DNA from: Nymphalis io
Taxonomy: Eukaryota > Arthropoda > Insecta > Lepidoptera > Nymphalidae
Length of the DNA: 64,000 nt
Direction of reading: 5' to 3'
NCBI RefSeq assembly: GCF_905147045.1
Contig: NC_065914.1
Span: 4,650,001 to 4,714,000 of the forward strand
In this document: positions 18,723 through 30,965 of the stretch, piece by piece
Position numbering within the stretch: the stretch's first letter is position 1
Layout of the letters: each line of letters opens with the position of its first letter
Translations under genes and position numbers: made by a program
The notes under the pieces: model-generated
Database searches by the model: none
Told to the model about the DNA's origin: nothing
The model's input: only the letters and a program-made list of their open reading frames with translations

Positions 18723-21700
18723 GTTTTGCGAAAACTCTATACGCCTGGCAACTGCGTGTGCCGCGTCGTCGTGTACCGGCCGAGGCAGGAGAGGATCGTC
18801 AGCAATGATCTCGAACAGATGGTAATGTTTACTGGTGGTAGGGCTTTGTGCAAGCTCGTCTGGGTAGGTACCACCCACTCATCAGATATTCTACCGCAAA
18901 ACAGCAATACTTGATATTGTTGTGTTCCGGTTTGAAGGGTGAGTGAGCCAGTGTAATTACAGGCACAAGGGACATAAAATCTTAGTTCCCAAGGTTGGTG
19001 GCGCATTGGCTATAAGCGATGGTTGACATTTCTTACAATGCCAATGTCTAAGGGCGTTTGGTGACCACTTACCATCAGGTGGCCCATATGCTCGTCCACC
19101 TTCCTATTCTATAAAAAAAAAAATCTTGTTTAATCGAGTTCAATCATAACACAATTTAAAACCAAAGTCGGCTTTATATTTGAACTGGCTACCCGTTCCG
19201 GCATCGCTCGGGTAGAATAAGATATTCATAGATAGATAGTTTACTTTACGCACACCATTAAAGATCTCATACATACATCATCATCAACCCACCGTCGTCC
19301 ACTGTTGGACATAGGCTCGATCCTCAGTTCTCAATATCCATCCGCTGCCAGCCACTTTGCGAATAGATCTCAATTGGCATTATTTCTTCCGATATCTTTA
19401 ACATTTATCGTCATATTTCAGCCAATTTACAACAAACATTAATTAATTATACACTTAAGCCAAGCCATGATAGCCTAGTGGTTAGAACGCGTGAATCTTA
19501 ACCGATGATCGTGGGTTAAACCCGGGCAAGCATCACTGAACTTCCATGTGCTTAGTTTGTGTTTATAATTCATCTCGTGCTTGACGGTGAAGGAAAACGT
19601 CGTGAGGAAACCTGCATATGTCTGATTTCATTGAAATTCTGCCACATGTGTATTCTACCAACCCGCATTGGAGCAGCGTGGTGGAATAAGCTGCATACCT
19701 TTTACTCAAAAGGGAGAGAAGGACATAGCCCAGAAGTGGGACATTAACAGGCTGTTACTACTACACTTAAACATTCCCCGTGAATAGTTTCGTCCATCGG
19801 TGAAAACTATATTAAAATCCCTTGGGTAGTTTATGAGTTAACTGCGTTCAGATGGATAGACAGACGCTGTTCAAAAATTTTGTTTTATTATATTATGTAG
19901 TAATGTAGTAATAGTTAAAATTGCAGAGCTATGTTCATTGATGTAAATTTTGTAGTATTATAACAAATCAAGGAAATACCAAATTCAAGAAAAAATTCAA
20001 GGTGATCTTTAAACTTTAACCTGCATTTATTGTAGATGAATTAAAATTTCGATTTTATTAATCACTGGCTGTGTGTACGTGTACCCGCGGCTTCACCCGC
20101 GTATTATTAGTTTTATTTTCGTTAGATAAAATTAGTATTTATTCGATTTTGCAGCACCCGGATCTAGATAGGGTAACATAAAATTGGCCATGACAAAAAC
20201 ATTATTCCCTTAAATGTATTCCGACATACTTGAATGTCTTTCCCTGTGTTCCATTTATTGTGGACATCATCAGAGTTAAGGGTACCAGCTGAAACCGTTG
20301 CTGGGTTTCGTCAGTTATACTGAACTTATATTGTTATAGTTTGCTTAGTTCCGTAATGTGTAGGTTTTGCAATGAAATATATTCTTATCCAGATGATGCA
20401 GTTCTTCCGCGAGGAGAGATCTGGTGTTCTCGTTGCTGGTAAGGTTTAGGACACCGCGAGGTAAGTGACCGCAAGTTCATTTGGAATGGTTTATTGACTG
20501 CTCTTGGAAGTGCATGATCGTTTTAATTATGTATGTTTGTATTATGTGTGTAAAAATATTTAAATCAATTCATTTATTTCGATATTTGTATATAAACAAC
20601 GTTTTATTTCTTATGACTCGACTATATAGTTAATATTTGTGTGTTTGTATAGATATACTGTTATATCGAAGTACTATACGATGTGTATCTATTTTTACAT
20701 TATTTATGTTAGTTAAGATCGAGGTTTTTTTATAATATAGATTTAGGTAAGAGTTAAGTTGGAGTTTTTACCGGAGATCGTTACATGAGTATCACAAACC
20801 TGCGTTGGAGAGAAGTATTGGAATGAGCTGTTGTGGTGGGTACATTTAGAGGAGATTACTATACTTTAAGATGACATTTTGTGTAATACTGTAAAAGGCC
20901 TGTGTCACTGAATGAATTGTACACACAGAAATTGTTTTGTACGTAACAGTATTAGGACGATGCCTTGTACCTAAATGGATTACCCGTTTTTTTATTTATT
21001 TAACAAACAATAACGTACATTGAAATTAGATCAAAATCAAAATGAAGTCTTAGATTATCAGCAGAATTAAGGATACAGTTATGGACATTTTCTGCTCGAG
21101 TAGACAATTTTGCTCTTCTTAATTTATAATCGCAAAAGATTCTTGTCAGACGACTTGTTTGGTGTTTGGAAGTATGTGATCAGTAGATATAATAAATGTA
21201 TTAAATTTAAATATTATTAGGTTATTACATGTTCGACGCGGCTGATCGTGACCGTTACGGTCGCGCGGAGGCACCACCTTGCATCGGACACGCTCGAGCT
21301 TGCTTCTCTCAATATCCTAACGTTAGTTTAACATTGTTTGTGATTTTTGCGTTCCGATCTTTTAATTAGCAAACTTAACCACATAAGAAATTTATTCATG
21401 GTAATATAATATACATTATAGCAAATATTTCTTTGAATTTTGACCCCAACAAAATGGCGGTGTTGTCCGGCTACAGTTACATTCGCGAGAGTGGAAGGAG
21501 AGAGTTACCACTTGTCTTAAGTGGTGCTTTATAGTGATACTTACTTTATCTAAAAGTAATTAATAAAATATATTGTATATTGTTTTTAGTTGGCATTGCA
21601 AATTAATCCTTCATACATTTAATAAATCTAGGATACATTTTAAATTATATTTAAAATATCGCAGGTACCATCGTTGGTTGAGAAATTAGGCGCAAATATA

Positions 21701-24700
21701 CCACCGGTTTTGAAAGAATCGCACGACGACGATTCAAAAGACGTACGTAACACATAATATAGAGTTTATTTTTAAGCTTCCAACGTAAATTAAATAAGAA
21801 TTCAGTTTAAATTAGAATTTGACTAAATGTTTCAAGCTTTTATGGGGGGAGCCAATAATAAATAAGGGTAAATTACTTTTGTCGGTCACGAGAATGAATG
21901 AGACAATAGAATAAAACCTACTTACTATACGTCAAACCTGATGGTCGTAGAAGTCGAGACAGGCCCAAGCTTAGGTGGCTGGATGCTGTGAAAAAAGATC
22001 TAAGGGAATCGGGCTGAACAACTAGAGCGAAGGTAGCCAAAGACAGATCCATTTGGAGAAATGGATGGAATGGAAAGGCTCGCCCGTGGCTGTAATACCT
22101 CCGATGATAATGACGATAAATTTATTTTTGTTGATCATAAAACAATTAGAGCTTACATACTACTAATTTTATTGTATTTAATTTAATCGCAATGTAGAAG
22201 CGTGGTGGTATAAGCTGAACAATTAGAGAAGGTGTTAGCCCTATAGTAGGATATTGGCAAGCAGTTACTTTTCACTTGTTATGGCTAATATTGTTTAGTA
22301 AATAGTGTAATGTAATGTGATGAAACTAAATTTTTTTTATTTGGTTATAGGTAACCGTTATAGCTGATAAATCGAAAGCAGAAGTGCAGAAAGATAAAGA
22401 TACGGAGGTTGGTAGTAATGGATTTTTTGTTATCTATGTGTCCAAAATTGGGTGTCACGTATCCCTGATCTAATATATTTAGACGATTCTCGATGAAGAT
22501 GAGCTTATCCAGCAGTACATACATTCATATTATTAAAAATATTAATGTAATATTTGTATGTCTTGTTACTAATACCGTAGTAGTCTCATCCTATATAAAA
22601 ATTTTGGTAAAACGAAATGTTTTGTTGTAACTCGACCTAACCTACTTACTATCTCTACGATTTAAAAGTGTCCATGACTGAGACTGTGCCGTAATCTGTC
22701 TGGTGTCGTAGTTCGTTCAGACCTATGGGCACTCGCTCTTTTCAAAGCGAAAAAATTCAATTAGCAATCATTTGACGGGCCGGTTGGCGTGGTTGGTAGA
22801 TACTTGCCTTTCACGCCGAAGGTTGTGGGTTCGATTCCCACACAGGGCAGACATTTATGTGCACGAACATGTCTGTTTGTCCTGAGTCTGGGTGTACTTA
22901 TCTATATAAGTATGTATTTGAAAAAGAAAAGTAGTATATGTAATATATCAGTTGTCTGTTTTCCATAGTACAAGTTCTGCTTAGTTTTGGATTGGGCTGG
23001 GTGTGAATAATGTCACGGGATAATATAAAATGTATTATCAGGAGTATATGGCGAGGATCTAATAACAGTAATTTATAACGATTAGGTACTTTTTGAAAAT
23101 ATGAACGGGGTATCATTTGGGGTTAATAGCAGGTCAGGAATAACTTAATTTTCATGTTCTTAATATGTGTTTATAATTCATCTCATGCTCGGTGGTTAAC
23201 GAAAGTACCGTGAGGAATCTGCATGTGTAGCATGAAAATTTGCCACATGGGTGTATGTGTGTGTGTGTGTATGTGTGTGTGTGTGTGTGTGTGTATGTGT
23301 GCCACTAACTCGAAATTGAGCAGGACAGTGAAATGGGTAATAATAATAATAATACTTTATTGTTATCCAATACATACATATTTTAAAAAGTGGCCCTGAC
23401 TCCTGAACTGGTGTTACCCGTGCGTCAGAAGTCAGTTCCTTCCCATTCAATTATTAAAAAGTTACAAAGGGTCTTATTACTAATTATTGTAAGTTAATCC
23501 AAACCGTGTGTACGTGAGTGTGTAAATATGTGTGTGTGTGTGCTATAATTGAGCGTGTGATGTAGATGTTCATTTATGAGGTAGTTAATAGTTTCTCAAC
23601 GTCTTCATAATTAAGTTGTTTTAGCCATGTTTTAGTTTTGCCTTTTAATTGGTAGTTATTAATATTCTTAATTCTTGAAAATTTATTTAATTTTTTATAA
23701 AATCTAGGTGCGAGACTGTTATATTGTTGCTGTGCAAATTTACTTTTAACATTATTGTAGGGAAATCGATCTCTTCTACTGAAATTAGTTGTGGGTAGGA
23801 ATGGGACAACTGTTTTATGGTATTTTTGTATACATAGGTGTACAAAAAGTTTTCTCACAGATAAAACATTCGCCTTTTCGTAAACCTTTTTTGTTGAAAA
23901 TCGGAATGGTAAATACATAATTACTTTAAGTAGAGCTCGCTGGGCACGCTCAGCCATTAACATATGGGTTTTGGCAGCGGCACCCCATGAACAAATACAA
24001 TACGTAAGTTTACATTCTGCTAGAGCTTTATATGTTCTTATTAAGAGGGGAATATCACGCTCAGGCATATTGCATGCCTGAGCGTTTTAAAAATGTATAT
24101 TAATTTTCTTATTCTTTTACAAACTGATGCTATGTGTTTATTCCAACTAAGTATTTCATCTATAATTATACCCAAGTATTTGATGTTTGATACTCTAGAT
24201 AAGCTTGTGCATGTACAATGGGGGCGTGTACGTTGTCGATTCTATTACATGGATATGTATGAGTGTACAACTTAAGAGTCTTTTGGTACTCATGCCTTAG
24301 TTTTACTGAAACAGATATACTTCGTCTTACTGGTATTAAGTGTTAATAGGTTGTCCTTCAGCCAAGAAATAATAGTGGAAAGTCCATTTTCAGCCAGGTG
24401 GTGCACATCCGCCCACGTAATCCCATGAAATAGAATGACTGTATCGTCGGCAAACATTTGTATATCAGCACCTTTTAGTTTGGTATTGCATAGTTCGTTG
24501 ATATACACTAAGAACAGCGTTGGGCCTAGAGTACTCACTTGGCGAACACCGTAGGTTGTTTTAATTAAAGTTACTTGTATAGTTGTCGACTCTCACGCAC
24601 TGCCTGCGATCGGTTAGATATTCCTGAAACCACTGAAGAACATTACCGCGTATTCCAATACTTTCATGACGAGTTAGTAGGATCGGAATGGATATTGTAT

Positions 24701-26229
24701 TAAATGCTTTCTGTAGATCTAGGAAAATCCCCAGACATTTCTCTTTATTATATGCGGTTATTTTAGATGATAAATGAAGAACAGCTTCATCAGTGGAACG
24801 AGAGTTGCGAAAACCAAATTGGCTCTCTGATAGGAAGTTATTGCGTTCCAGATCTTTTATTAGCAATTTTTTCTATAACTTTCGAAATTGAGCTTAATAG
24901 GGAAATAGGCCTATAATTACTGGCATCTGTTTTATCACCCATTTTGTAAATGGGACATACGACAGCATTTTTAAAAATCTTTGGAAAAACACCAGACTCA
25001 AAACTTAAGTTTATTAAATACGACATTGGCATGGCAAGAACATGTCTCGAATTTTTAAGTATTAAAGACGATATTTTATCGATCCCGGACGCTTTGTTTG
25101 ATTTCAGACAACAAATAGTACTTAAAACTTCATCAGGGGTCGACAAATATAACGATATAGATTTCAGGGGTACAGTATAAGATTTAGGATGTTAGCATTT
25201 AGAAAGTGTAATTTCATTAGTATTTAATTTTTCTAGTGTTTGTCTGGCTAAGTGACTACCCACAGATGTAAAAAACTTATTGTACTCATGATTAAGGGAG
25301 TCTATAGGAGACGGGCTCAGTTTTAACAAGTCTGTAGAAGAAATTTTAACTTTATCAATGTTACATACCTCCTTCATTACTTTCCAAGTTTCACTTATAT
25401 TATTTTTATTTAATTCTAGTTTTTGTTTAGAATATTGTCTTGTTAACATTTTTATTACTTTTTTGAGTGTATTTCTATATAAAGTGTATTTGATATTAAG
25501 GTCAACATTATCACTGTATTTTCTTATTTGTTTATGTAATTTATCTCTTTTTCGTATTGATTTGACAACCCCTATAGTCATCCATGGTTAAAATGGAATA
25601 AATGGAAGCATTAATAGGTCCAACCGTTCTCCTCAGAAGATAGGGCTTGGCTCAGAAGTTTTAAAAGCAGTTTTTTTTTTAGTTAAGTTAGCGCTTGACT
25701 GTTATCACACCTGATGGAAAGTGATGATACAGTCTTTTTTTTATTTTTATAGAATAGTAAGGTGGACGAGCATATGGGCCACCTGATGGTAAGTGGTCAC
25801 CAAACGCCCTTAGAAATTGGCATTTTAAGAAATGTCAACCATCGCTTATAGCCAATGCGCCACCAACCTTGGGAACTAAGATTTTATGTCCCTTGTGCCT
25901 GTAATTACACTGGCTCACTCACACTTCAAACCGGAACACAACAATATCAAGTATTGCTGTTTTGCGGTAGAATATCTGATGAGTGGGTGGTACCTACCCA
26001 GACGAGCTTGCACAAAGCCGTACCACCAGTAATAATAAGATGGAGCGGGCTTGCCTAGAAGATGCCTATTCACTCATATTACTTGAAGGTGCCCATATTG
26101 TTTGTTACAATATAGTGATTTACATTGAATATTTAATTTTAGGTGAGATTTGAAGAACCGGCATCATTCACAATATACGGAATGGAGGTTACAAGTTTGA
26201 GAAGGCTCAACAAATATGAGAAATAATAC
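18723..26229 (+). CDS. C-terminal exons of an unrecognised plus-strand protein
   Basis: Four exons, all in phase 0, are 18723-18821, 21666-21743, 22352-22408 and 26143-26229 (stop TAA). Each has a good AG acceptor (TTTTTCTCAG, AATATCGCAG, TTGGTTATAG, TTAATTTTAG) and a GT donor. Other frames of the exons are closed. They encode 106 residues: YTPGNCVCRVVVYRPRQERI, VPSLVEKLGANIPPVLKES, VTVIADKSKAEVQKDKDTE and VRFEEPASFTIYGMEVTSLR. I do not recognise the family. The end is hydrophilic and charged, like a cytosolic tail. Upstream exons were not found; they would lie left of 18723 among repeats, facing the HDHD1-like gene. A candidate AATAAA lies near 26248. A decayed LINE, SINEs and simple repeats fill the introns. 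Exon 18723-18821 is the least certain member. Confidence 0.55.
18831..19118 (+). mobile_element. SINE family B, full copy
   Basis: This is the reference copy for family B: CTGGTGGTAGGGCTTTGTGC, CTCGTCTGGGTAGGTACCACC, TCAGATATTCTACCGCAAAAC, GTGAGTGAGCCAGTGTAATT, TTGGTGGCGCATTGGCTATA, TGGTGACCACTTACCATCAG, CTCGTCCACCTTCCTATTCT, then poly(A). It is about 285 bp, non-coding and poly(A)-tailed, so I class it as SINE-like. It begins only about 9 bp after the donor of the exon ending at 18821. Confidence 0.8.
19183..19905 (+). repeat. Dispersed repeat interrupted by a SINE
   Basis: 19183-19458 (TCCGGCATCGCTCGGGTAGA ... CAGCCAATTTACAACAAAC) and 19763-19905 (GTCCATCGGTGAAAACTAT ... AGACAGACGC) form one repeat that also occurs at 59855-60175. 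A family A SINE sits in the middle. Confidence 0.65.
19459..19762 (+). mobile_element. SINE family A copy with target duplication
   Basis: This is a complete plus-strand copy from AAGCCATGATAGCCTAGTGG to ACAGGCTGTTACTACT. ACACTTAA at 19451-19458 and 19763-19770 flanks it as an 8-bp target duplication. It is inserted into an older dispersed repeat. Confidence 0.8.
20100..20480 (-). mobile_element. Helitron helicase relic
   Basis: The minus strand includes STINGTQGKTFKYVGIHLRE then CFCHGQFYVTLSRS, matching the conserved C-terminal INKSQGQT / HGQFYVACSR block of Helitron helicases. In-frame stops and frame changes show decay. Only the last portion of the protein remains. Confidence 0.6.
20481..21228. 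other. AT-rich intronic sequence without recognised features
   Basis: I see no exon or complete repeat here. 20990-21060 (TTTATTTATTTAACAAACAA) resembles LINE 3' tails. Confidence 0.35.
21229..21545 (+). promoter_or_regulatory. GC-richer block, possible internal promoter or 5' exon
   Basis: 21229-21300 is clearly GC-richer than its surroundings and opens a 46-codon frame from ATGTTCGACGCGGCTGATCG. CAAAATGGCGGTG near 21450 has a strong start context and opens a 26-codon frame. Neither connects in phase to the exon at 21666. It could be an alternative first exon of the plus-strand gene or an unrelated insert. Confidence 0.25.
21935..22135 (+). mobile_element. C-terminal tail of an RTE-like LINE
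   Basis: The reading includes KPDGRRSRGRPKLRWLDAVK and KDLRESG, typical of endonuclease/RT tails of insect LINEs, followed by a degraded end (GATGATAATGACGATAA). It lies in an intron of the plus-strand gene. Confidence 0.65.
22778..23115 (+). mobile_element. tRNA-Glu-like headed SINE
   Basis: The head GGCCGGTTGGCGTGGTTGGT and CCTTTCACGCCGAAGGTTGT, then GGGTTCGATTCCCAC, has A- and B-box sequences and a Glu-type TTTCACG loop. It continues into a non-tRNA body with TGAATAATGTCACGGGATAA. The acceptor arm does not pair, so it is a SINE rather than a tRNA gene. Confidence 0.6.
23150..23255 (+). mobile_element. SINE family A fragment
   Basis: The central part only remains (TTTATAATTCATCTCATGCTC ... 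GAGGAATCTGCATGTGT), running into a TG-rich microsatellite at 23252-23302. Confidence 0.6.
23252..23302. repeat. (TG)n microsatellite
   Basis: Runs of TG with interspersed TA. Confidence 0.85.
23337..25600 (-). mobile_element. Decayed jockey-like LINE, 5' truncated
   Basis: Five minus-strand frames carry successive RT pieces: an N-terminal linker (25581-25192), SNKASGIDKISSLILKNS and DASNYRPISLLSSISKVIEK (25146-24838), FGFRNSRSTDEAVLHL and GIFLDLQKAFNTIS (24866-24561), catalytic FADD in IQMFADDTVILFH (24538-24290), and the connection domain WGAAAKTHMLMAERAQRALL (24068-23574). The 3' end is CAATAAAGTATTATTATTAT near 23337. Several frameshifts and stops separate the frames. It lies in the last intron of the plus-strand gene. 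Confidence 0.85.
25670..26105 (-). mobile_element. LINE 3' fragment split by a family B SINE
   Basis: 25670-25737 and 26033-26105 together match the LINE tail at 15712-15830 (TAGCGCTTGACTGTTATCAC, then GCTTGCCTAGAAGATGCCTA). The SINE occupies 25738-26032. Confidence 0.7.
25738..26032 (-). mobile_element. SINE family B copy nested in a LINE fragment
   Basis: This is a full-length minus-strand copy with its poly(T) at the left (poly(A) on its own strand). It interrupts the LINE 3' fragment described at 25670. Confidence 0.8.
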
Positions 26230-27600
26230 CCAAAAAAAAACAAACGCAATAAACTGACAGCTTGCCAGGCTTTACTTATATATACATGTAATGTATAGTT
26301 CTCGCCTGTTCATGTATTGTAAAATGTCCGTATGTATGGCGACGCTCAAAACGGTATGTGACGTAAGATTGATTTATATCCTGTCATAGATGATTTTGTA
26401 AGAACAGACGGATGTACAGACTTAGCATTATCTTTATTATTATTTTAAATTTAAGTGAATACAAAAAGCGGTAATTATAATTATTTTTCCTCACGAACTG
26501 TGACGTCATTGTGATATTTAACTATACGAATTGTAAACGAAGAAATTAATTTCAATGTATATTTCTAACAACTGTACATCTTGAACGTTACAAAAAGAGG
26601 TCAAATTTTATTATTTCTTTTATTCAAGAGTTTAATGTGAAGAGTGAATATTTCTTGAGTTGATTTATAAAAAAATATTCAAGTATTTCGCGATATACTT
26701 TTAGTGATTTATATTTGGTCGATATTATTCGAGAGCGTCGCCGAGACGTGCGCTCGCGCCGATATCCTCAAGACGAATGGGACGATGGATTTTTTACATT
26801 AAACCTGCAATGTTGTAACATTACAAGAGTCGTGTAATGTTATGTTTTGACGACTTTTTAGGAGTTATTACATGAATGTCTAGTACCATTTATAAAAGCG
26901 CTTGCTTTAAAGCGCTTTAAGTACATTCTCTCCTATTTCATCTCTTTCTTCTATTAATAAAAAAGTCAATGAAATAATATATAGACAAGATTGTTTTAGA
27001 AAATATCATGTTTAGCTTCTTTTGCCTTACTTTTACAACTCTGTAAATTCGGTATTAAAAAAAAAACAACATAAAACGAATTTTACAAATATTATAATCT
27101 GTGGTACCACCAACGTTTTTTTTTAATACGAAAATAATATCTGTATATACAAAAAATGCATGTACAATATTCTATATATCGTCTTCCAAGAGCCGACGCC
27201 CCCAGTATTTTTGTTTTTTTATTTGGTGGTTTTTGCTCTCCAATGTATATCAGATATTTTTCATATAATATTTCTATACGTCATTTCAAATATACAATTT
27301 ATACAACACGATTTTAAATTGAGCCTGTATGGTATTAAAAACAGAATAAAAATTACTTCACAAAAAAAAATTAAACAGGAAAAGTTAATAAAATTCAGAC
27401 GATATTTTGTTATATGATAATAAATTGAAATGACTATAATGAAATATGTACGTTATTAAATATATAAAATACTTTTTACTTTGCTTACAATTTGAACAAA
27501 CTGTATCAATATATGTGAAAAATTTATGTCAAAACCTTTTTGCCACGTTTCGTCGATGTTGGTGTTGAATAAAAAAATAATAATAATCTTGGTTTTATTT
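26230..27600 (+). other. Downstream region of the plus-strand gene; AT-rich
   Basis: AATAAA occurs near 26248 shortly after the stop codon, a plausible poly(A) signal; more occur near 26953 and 27570. 26735-26790 is GC-richer, without an open frame. The 85-codon frame at 27160 is hydrophobic and AT-driven, and I do not support it as a gene. Confidence 0.4.
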
Positions 27601-27615
27601 TGTATGTTGTGTAAA

Positions 27616-27898
27616 AGCCGAGATGGCCCAGTGGTAAGAGCACGTGAATCTTAAGCGATAATCGTGGGTTCACACCCCGGCAAGCACCACCGAATTTTCA
27701 TGTTCTTAATTTGTGGTTATAATTCATCTCGTGCTTGACGGTGAAGGAAAACATCGCGAGGAAAATTTATTATATTTATTTGTATTCCACCAACCCACAT
27801 TGGAGCAGCGTGGTCGTATACGCTACAAAACCTGCTCAAAAAGGGAGAGGGGGCCTTAGCCCAGCAGTGGGACATTAACAGGCTGTTACTGTACTGTT
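27616..27898 (+). mobile_element. SINE family A copy
   Basis: Plus strand, from GCCGAGATGGCCCAGTGGTA to ACAGGCTGTTACTG, with a small internal deletion. Confidence 0.8.
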
Positions 27899-28547
27899 TA
27901 TTTTGTAACATTTATTTCAGCATTTGATAAATGTTGATGTACATTACATTACGAGTTAATTATAGACGCTGTTTACCGGGTGATTAGTTAAACTGTATTG
28001 TAATTATTGGGTACCAATGAAATTTTACTTTAAAAATGTTTTAAATGTTTTAATTAAATGTTTTAATTAAGTTTTAATTATTCATGACGTCCGAATGACT
28101 GGGCATTTTTAAAATAAAAATTCATTCATACCCAATAATTAAACAAAGGTACTAAATAGGTAATAAATGCTAATAGTATTTTAAAGCTGATCTGTCACTT
28201 TGTTAACAACGCTGTGTTTTTATTTCGATAATCAATTCGATAATGATACTAAGAGAGGACTGAGGCCACACGAATTGTGTTATTTCATACAAATATTCAA
28301 CGTGTGAAACACAATTAACTGCGACGCAACACGGATAATTTATATTCATATTATAAAATACTAATGAGTTCATTATTGTAGACGTGTGTACAATATACTA
28401 GGGTTTTTGCAATGATTAATTAACATACAACATTTATACATTTTCAGCATGAGAAATAGCTTATCACAAGTCGTATCGGATAATAGCTTACAAATATATT
28501 TGAGTGTGTTCAAGAACACATTTTAAGACACATATTATTTAAGACAC
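27899..28547. other. AT-rich intergenic sequence
   Basis: I see nothing beyond short internal repetitions of TGTTTTAATTAA near 28035-28075. Confidence 0.4.
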
Positions 28548-28756
28548 GTACGAAACGATTTGCTTCCTCGTTTCTGATACGCAGCGCCAAGGTCTGGAAT
28601 ACCCTCTCGACCTCCGTTTTCCCCACCACCTACAATATGGGTACCTTCAAGTCTAGAGTGAATAGGCATCTTCTAGGCGAGCGCGCTCCATCTTAGACTG
28701 TATGTCACTTTCTATCAGGTATGATAACAGTCAAGCGCTAGCCATTTAAAAAAAAA
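28548..28756 (+). mobile_element. 3' end of a jockey-like LINE
   Basis: Plus-strand relative of 15712-16060: CGTACGAAACGATTTGCTTC, CAAGTCTAGAGTGAATAGGC and ATGATAACAGTCAAGCGCTA, then poly(A). Confidence 0.7.
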
Positions 28757-28856
28757 AGAAACTTCATCATCTTCCTTATTCACCCTTTTACCACCTGACA
28801 CTCGCTGTTCGTCGTAAGGACTGACACCCCTTCCACAACGGAAGGCCAATTTGCCC

Positions 28857-29045
28857 GAACGTACCGTTTAATTCAACGTATTACGTATTGTTATGGAATA
28901 GCTTACCAGCCAGTATTGCCTGCTTTATATAACCTGAGTACCTTCTAAAGAAGAGAACAGCCATATTTTAGGCAAGCAAACTCCAATCTTCTACTCATCA
29001 TTGTCTTTTTTATATAATTGTCGTCAAGCGCATTCCGATACTATG
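28857..29045 (+). mobile_element. LINE C-terminal fragment, separate family
   Basis: It reads VLWNSLPASIACFI-like residues followed by a tail with GTCGTCAAGCGCATTCC. Only the very end of an RT ORF remains. Confidence 0.5.
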
Positions 29046-29239
29046 GTATGAAAAAAATAAAGGTAAGAGGCAAATCAAAGCATACCGGGCGGTAAGTATT
29101 ATATATTCATATTAAAACAAATATAATATCAGAAATTATCTCTGAAAAAGTATTCCTACCTTCTAGAGAGTGAAACGACAATCAGGAATATCAAGCTTAT
29201 ATTACAAATCAGTTATTATAAAATATTATAATACAACAT

Positions 29240-29770
29240 ATACATAAATATATAGTCATATCCTAGAGGCTTCCTATGCTAGAGGGGTCAGTAGACTGAG
29301 GGCGATTATCTCACTCGTATCATTTACTGGTATCCGGGCTGGCTACAATCGGCTGCCGCTCTCCTTAACTTCGATTTCACTAGACTGCAGAAGCTGTCTC
29401 TTTATGAAAGTCGCTGGCTAATTAAAATTATTATGCTGTTATTTCTAGTTGAATGTTTTCTGTTGGACCTACTGGATTTTTACAGCGTGACGGGGCGTGG
29501 GGCGAGTACTATTACTCGTATCACGCCCAGAGACTAGTTGACTCCGGGCGTAGTACTGTGACTTTATGTCACAATTGCGTGACATCACAAGTACCGACTT
29601 GTATTTAGTGCCCTCGTGTATATTTTCCGTGCGAAGGGAGCGTTTGCGATGATAATCCTATTGGCTTTGTCGTTCAGGACGTCCATGGGACGCTTTAGAC
29701 TGTCCGGGAGGTGTGAGAACAGGCCTGTGTTGTCAGAGGATTACTGTTTTGTCTGGCTCTCTAAAAATAC
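29240..29770. other. GC-richer block with short minus-strand frame
   Basis: The base composition is unlike the neighbouring AT-rich DNA. On the minus strand 29764-29615 opens SDNTGLFSHLPDSLKRPMDV and ANRIIIANAPFAR before a stop. I do not recognise it; it may be part of a retroelement or a gene fragment. Confidence 0.3.
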
Positions 29771-30796
29771 TTCGTTGAGAGAATTTTGAAGTATTTGGCG
29801 ATCAAATGGATGTTTTTATGAAGGTCGATGGTGCGAATGTATGTAGGTTATAGCATTATTCAAAAAAAGAATTACGTTCTATTAAAACAAAGAATCATAT
29901 CATCGATGGTTCAAAAAATTTTAATGAACAAATAGTAAATTTAAAAAAGTACACTTGTTCGCTCGAAATTTTGATCCATGTACTTGATCCACTGACCCCA
30001 ATGCAATTAACATTGCATTTTGTGATATCGATTAATCGGAAATTTGACTTCAGTCGTGTTAGTTAGCATGTGTAATTGCAATTAATTTAGCACATTATAA
30101 CAATTTTAGCAACAACTCGTAAAATGTTGTAACGTATTGCTGTGTTTTAATGATTTAGGTTGTCATCAATATATTGTTGCAACGAGAAAAAAAGTCGTCT
30201 GAACAGTACATTTGAATTATAATTGTCTGTAGATATACAGTAAATTTAGGTAAATATTAAAATAGCCACAAAGCAGGCTTCAATTAGTTATTAAAAATTA
30301 TTATTGGTAAAGCCTAATACTCTGTTGTTGAATATATATCTAAAACAGAAGGAATGGATTGGATGCGGATCAAAATGTTTACCAATATGGCAATATCTAT
30401 AAAAAAACAGTCACGTGTAGCCTATTCCAATCGAAGAACAACAAGTTCATGCAAGTAGCTGACGCATAGCCCTCTCCCCCTCCACGATGCAGATGACGAA
30501 TTTTTTCTAGCTCTGTATGATGTTAACTATTCATGAAAAAAGTTTTAGCCGGTGTATAGTACAACGCATTTTTTTACCATTTTGGCAACCTCCCCAAGCA
30601 CCCACCGCTATTTGGGCAGCTGCCAATCGTTCGCTTATTAGCCATATAAGATCAACTATCGATGTCAACATAAGCCAGCTGACTATGACTTTTGTGTTTT
30701 CAACGGTACCATCCGGATTTTTACTCGATTAGGTAAATGCCACTTATATTTCCTCTACAGACAAACTTTTGTATTGCTAAGTTTTTAATTATATTA

Positions 30797-30965
30797 GGTG
30801 GCCTTGCAAATGGAATACCTGATGGTAAGTCATCACTGCCCATTGACATTGGCGATGAAAGAAATATTAACCATTTCGTACATCGCTAATACGCCACCAA
30901 TTTTCGAAACTAAGATGTTATGTCTCTTGTACCTGCAGTTACACATCAACTAATTACTTATTATA
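30797..30965 (-). mobile_element. SINE family B fragment
   Basis: Diverged copy (TAGGTGGCCTTGCAAATGG ... CCTGCAGTTACACAT). Confidence 0.5.

Noticed and set aside
20386..20465. Possible exon between 18821 and 21666 of the plus-strand gene
   Set aside because: Its donor would leave phase 1, which forces a stop in the next exon; the region reads better as a Helitron relic on the minus strand.
25855..26058. Repeated ~65-80-codon frames (MRHQPWELRFYVPCACNYTG type) at 18737, 25855 and 52456
   Set aside because: They are chance frames inside SINE B copies, not conserved genes.
27160..27417. 85-codon plus-strand frame
   Set aside because: Composition-driven hydrophobic peptide in AT-rich DNA, with no splice or start context and no family resemblance.
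30517..30732. 71-codon frame with weak MFS-like look
   Set aside because: It stops in frame before the only nearby donor, and no partner exons were seen; resemblance is too weak for a call.
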